Shown: positions 12,693 through 14,229 of the stretch, in pieces
Numbering within the stretch: position 1 is the stretch's first letter
Layout of the letters: every line of letters starts with the position of its first letter
Assembly (NCBI GenBank): GCA_003661465.1
Contig: QMWE01000015.1
Location: 1 to 14,229 of the forward strand
Origin: Hadesarchaea archaeon
GTDB lineage: Archaea > Hadarchaeota > Hadarchaeia > Hadarchaeales > Hadarchaeaceae
DNA length: 14,229 nucleotides
Reading direction: 5' to 3'
Notes under the pieces: model-generated
The model's database searches: none
What the model was told of the DNA's origin: nothing
The model's input: only the letters and a program-made list of their open reading frames with translations
Program-made: the position numbers and the translations under genes

Positions 12693-13716
12693 GATAAAAG
12701 CGGCCGTTATAGGTGCATCAGGATATACTGGAGAAGAACTGTTTCGGATCCTTGCAGTCCACCCCAATGTAAAAATTGAGGGTGCCCATGCCATCCGAAA
12801 TGCAGGAAGAGAGGTAAGCGAGGTCCACCCAAATCTCAGAGGAATAATTGACCTGAGGATCACTAAACCAGACTATGAAAAGATCGGTAAAACAGCTGAC
12901 ATAGTTTTCACTGCCGTTCCCCACAAGGTAGCAATGAAAATTGTGCCGAAGATACTTCGAGGAAAAGCCAAAGTGGTGGATCTCAGTGCCGACTACAGAT
13001 TTGATGATGTGGAGATATATGAACGGCATTATGTCCGGCACGAGAGCCCTAAGATAAAAGGAGTATATGGTTTGCCTGAAATTCACAGGGATGGGATAAG
13101 AAGTGCCCGACTCGTCGCAAACCCAGGGTGCTTTCCAACTGCAGCTATTTTAAGCTTAGCACCTTTGGTGAGATACCGTCTCATAGATCTAAGACACATC
13201 GTAATTGATGCAAAGACAGGAACTTCCGGCGCCGGCGCTATCCCCAGTGAGGCCACCCATCATCCTCTGATAGGATCTAACGTTCGTGCATATGCTGCCA
13301 CCTCACACCGTCATTCACCTGAAATAGATCAAGAGCTTGGCAAACTTGCCAGAAAACAGGTAAAGGTCCACTTTACGCCTCACCTAGTTCCCATAGTACG
13401 TGGGATCCTTTCCACCGCCCATGTTTTTTTGAAAAAGCGCATGCGCAAGGGTGAAATTCTAAACCTCTACAGAAACTTTTATGCTCACGAACCATTCGTG
13501 CGCGTCGTCGATGGTTTGCCAGAGGTTAACTTCGTCGTGGGTTCAAATTACTGTGACATTGGAATCGAGGTCGACGCGGACGGTGAACGAGCTGTGGTTG
13601 TCTCGGCAATAGATAATCTCACAAAAGGCGCGTCGGGACAGGCTGTTCAAAACATGAATCTGATGTTCGGAATTGACGAGATAGAGGGGCTCAGAGCTCC
13701 CCCTCAACGTCCATAA
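12685..13716 (+). CDS. argC: N-acetyl-gamma-glutamyl-phosphate reductase
   Basis: A 343-residue NADPH-dependent reductase that makes N-acetylglutamate semialdehyde in arginine synthesis. The dinucleotide loop is GASGYTG (10-16). The catalytic cysteine is C149 in NPGCFPTA, and the catalytic histidine is probably H210 in HRHSPEI. The start at 12685 places the loop correctly and has GGAAGGGA 5 bases upstream, inside argG. The frame is open 14 codons further back to 12643, which would make an unlikely long overlap. In some archaea this enzyme serves LysW-linked lysine and arginine synthesis, but the presence of argJ next door points to the classic acetylated pathway. Confidence 0.95.
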   Translation: MDEIKAAVIGASGYTGEELFRILAVHPNVKIEGAHAIRNAGREVSEVHPNLRGIIDLRITKPDYEKIGKTADIVFTAVPHKVAMKIVPKILRGKAKVVDLSADYRFDDVEIYERHYVRHESPKIKGVYGLPEIHRDGIRSARLVANPGCFPTAAILSLAPLVRYRLIDLRHIVIDAKTGTSGAGAIPSEATHHPLIGSNVRAYAATSHRHSPEIDQELGKLARKQVKVHFTPHLVPIVRGILSTAHVFLKKRMRKGEILNLYRNFYAHEPFVRVVDGLPEVNFVVGSNYCDIGIEVDADGERAVVVSAIDNLTKGASGQAVQNMNLMFGIDEIEGLRAPPQRP

Positions 13717-13768
13717 CATTTCCAACAACTTTTAATGAGTTCATGGCTTCTTTGACATAGGTGGATAG

Positions 13769-14229
13769 ATGGTAACGGTATTGAGAGGAGGCATCACAGA
13801 GGTCCCAGGGTTTTTGGCTGCAGGGGTGCGTGCAGGCATCAAACGGCGCGGTCCTGATTTAATGTTGATCGTTTCAGATGGTGGACCGGTTCCTGCCGCA
13901 GGAGCTTTTACCAGCAATCGTGTTAAGGGCGCTCCGCTCGTGGTCACAAGAAAGCACCTCAAAGAAGGAAGGCTCGGCGCAGTGGTGGCCAATTCCGGGA
14001 TCTCAAACGCCTACACTGGCAGAAGAGGATTACGTGATGCTTACAGGATGGCTCAGATCACAGCAAAACTCTTGAAATTGCGGACGAAGGATGTGGGCGT
14101 GGCATCAACAGGCATCATAGGATCCTATCTTCCGATGAGTAAAATCGAATCGGGTATCCGCGTCGCTGTGAGGATATTATCCAGCTCTAGGGAGGGCAGC
14201 ATAAAAGCAGCCAGAGCCATAATGACCAC
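13769..14229 (+). CDS. argJ: Glutamate N-acetyltransferase / amino-acid acetyltransferase, 5' part (runs off the window)
   Basis: The first 153 residues of ArgJ, which moves the acetyl group from N-acetylornithine to glutamate and so recycles it in arginine synthesis. Family signatures are GGITEVPGFLAAGVRAGIK, AAGAFTSNRVKGAP (near 43-56), VVANSGISNAYTG and VASTGIIGSYLPM. The catalytic threonine at the autocleavage site lies beyond the right edge, so activity cannot be judged. The ATG has GGTGG (13760-13764) 4 bases before it. The 52-base gap after argC contains CTTTTAATG, a weak TATA candidate, but reading from the argG promoter is more likely. Expected next genes, such as argB or argD, are outside. 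Confidence 0.95.
   Translation, partial: MVTVLRGGITEVPGFLAAGVRAGIKRRGPDLMLIVSDGGPVPAAGAFTSNRVKGAPLVVTRKHLKEGRLGAVVANSGISNAYTGRRGLRDAYRMAQITAKLLKLRTKDVGVASTGIIGSYLPMSKIESGIRVAVRILSSSREGSIKAARAIMT

Noticed and set aside
13717..13768. Separate promoter for argJ (CTTTTAATG)
   Set aside because: Weak box in a 52-base gap inside a co-directional arginine cluster; read-through from argG is simpler.

Overview
The window is archaeal and most likely euryarchaeal. It carries Sep-tRNA:Cys-tRNA synthase, a UPF0280/COG2122 protein and an archaeal-type EngB. Promoters look like TATA boxes rather than -35/-10 pairs. Several genes start with GTG or TTG, and coding is dense with ATGA-type overlaps. I cannot name the genus. 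Methanogens, Archaeoglobi and uncultured euryarchaeal lineages all fit.

Layout from left to right. (1) 1-2340: the tail of a [4Fe-4S] ferredoxin-like protein, a UPF0280/COG2122 protein, then SepCysS. Homologues of the first two act in sulfide-dependent homocysteine synthesis in methanogens, and SepCysS makes Cys-tRNA from phosphoseryl-tRNA, so this is a sulfur-assimilation block. (2) 2428-6743: a ferrous iron block. A short DtxR-family repressor and a FeoA run leftward. A second FeoA, a FeoB split into a GTPase protein and a membrane protein, two unrecognised membrane or surface proteins and a Cys-rich FeoC-like winged-helix protein run rightward. The divergent promoter region holds palindromes that resemble DtxR operators. 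(3) 7035-7799: a ZIP metal transporter. (4) 7800-9013: a decayed patch with a fragment of an rve-type transposase, a stand-alone PD-(D/E)XK (Cas4-like) nuclease gene and what looks like the decayed right end of an IS200/IS605-type element. (5) 9076-10377: a DUF350-like membrane protein and a secreted transglutaminase-like protein. (6) 10318-11335 on the minus strand: a MoaD/ThiS-like small protein lacking the usual Gly-Gly end, and EngB, whose 3' end overlaps the convergent transglutaminase gene. (7) 11508-14229: argG, argC and the start of argJ, an arginine cluster that runs off the right edge.

The most unusual parts are the iron block (split FeoB with no recognisable GDI domain, two FeoA proteins, a repressor without its SH3 domain, two new accessory membrane proteins), the orphan nuclease between two insertion-sequence remnants, and the MoaD-like protein without diglycine. 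I saw no CRISPR array, tRNA or rRNA.
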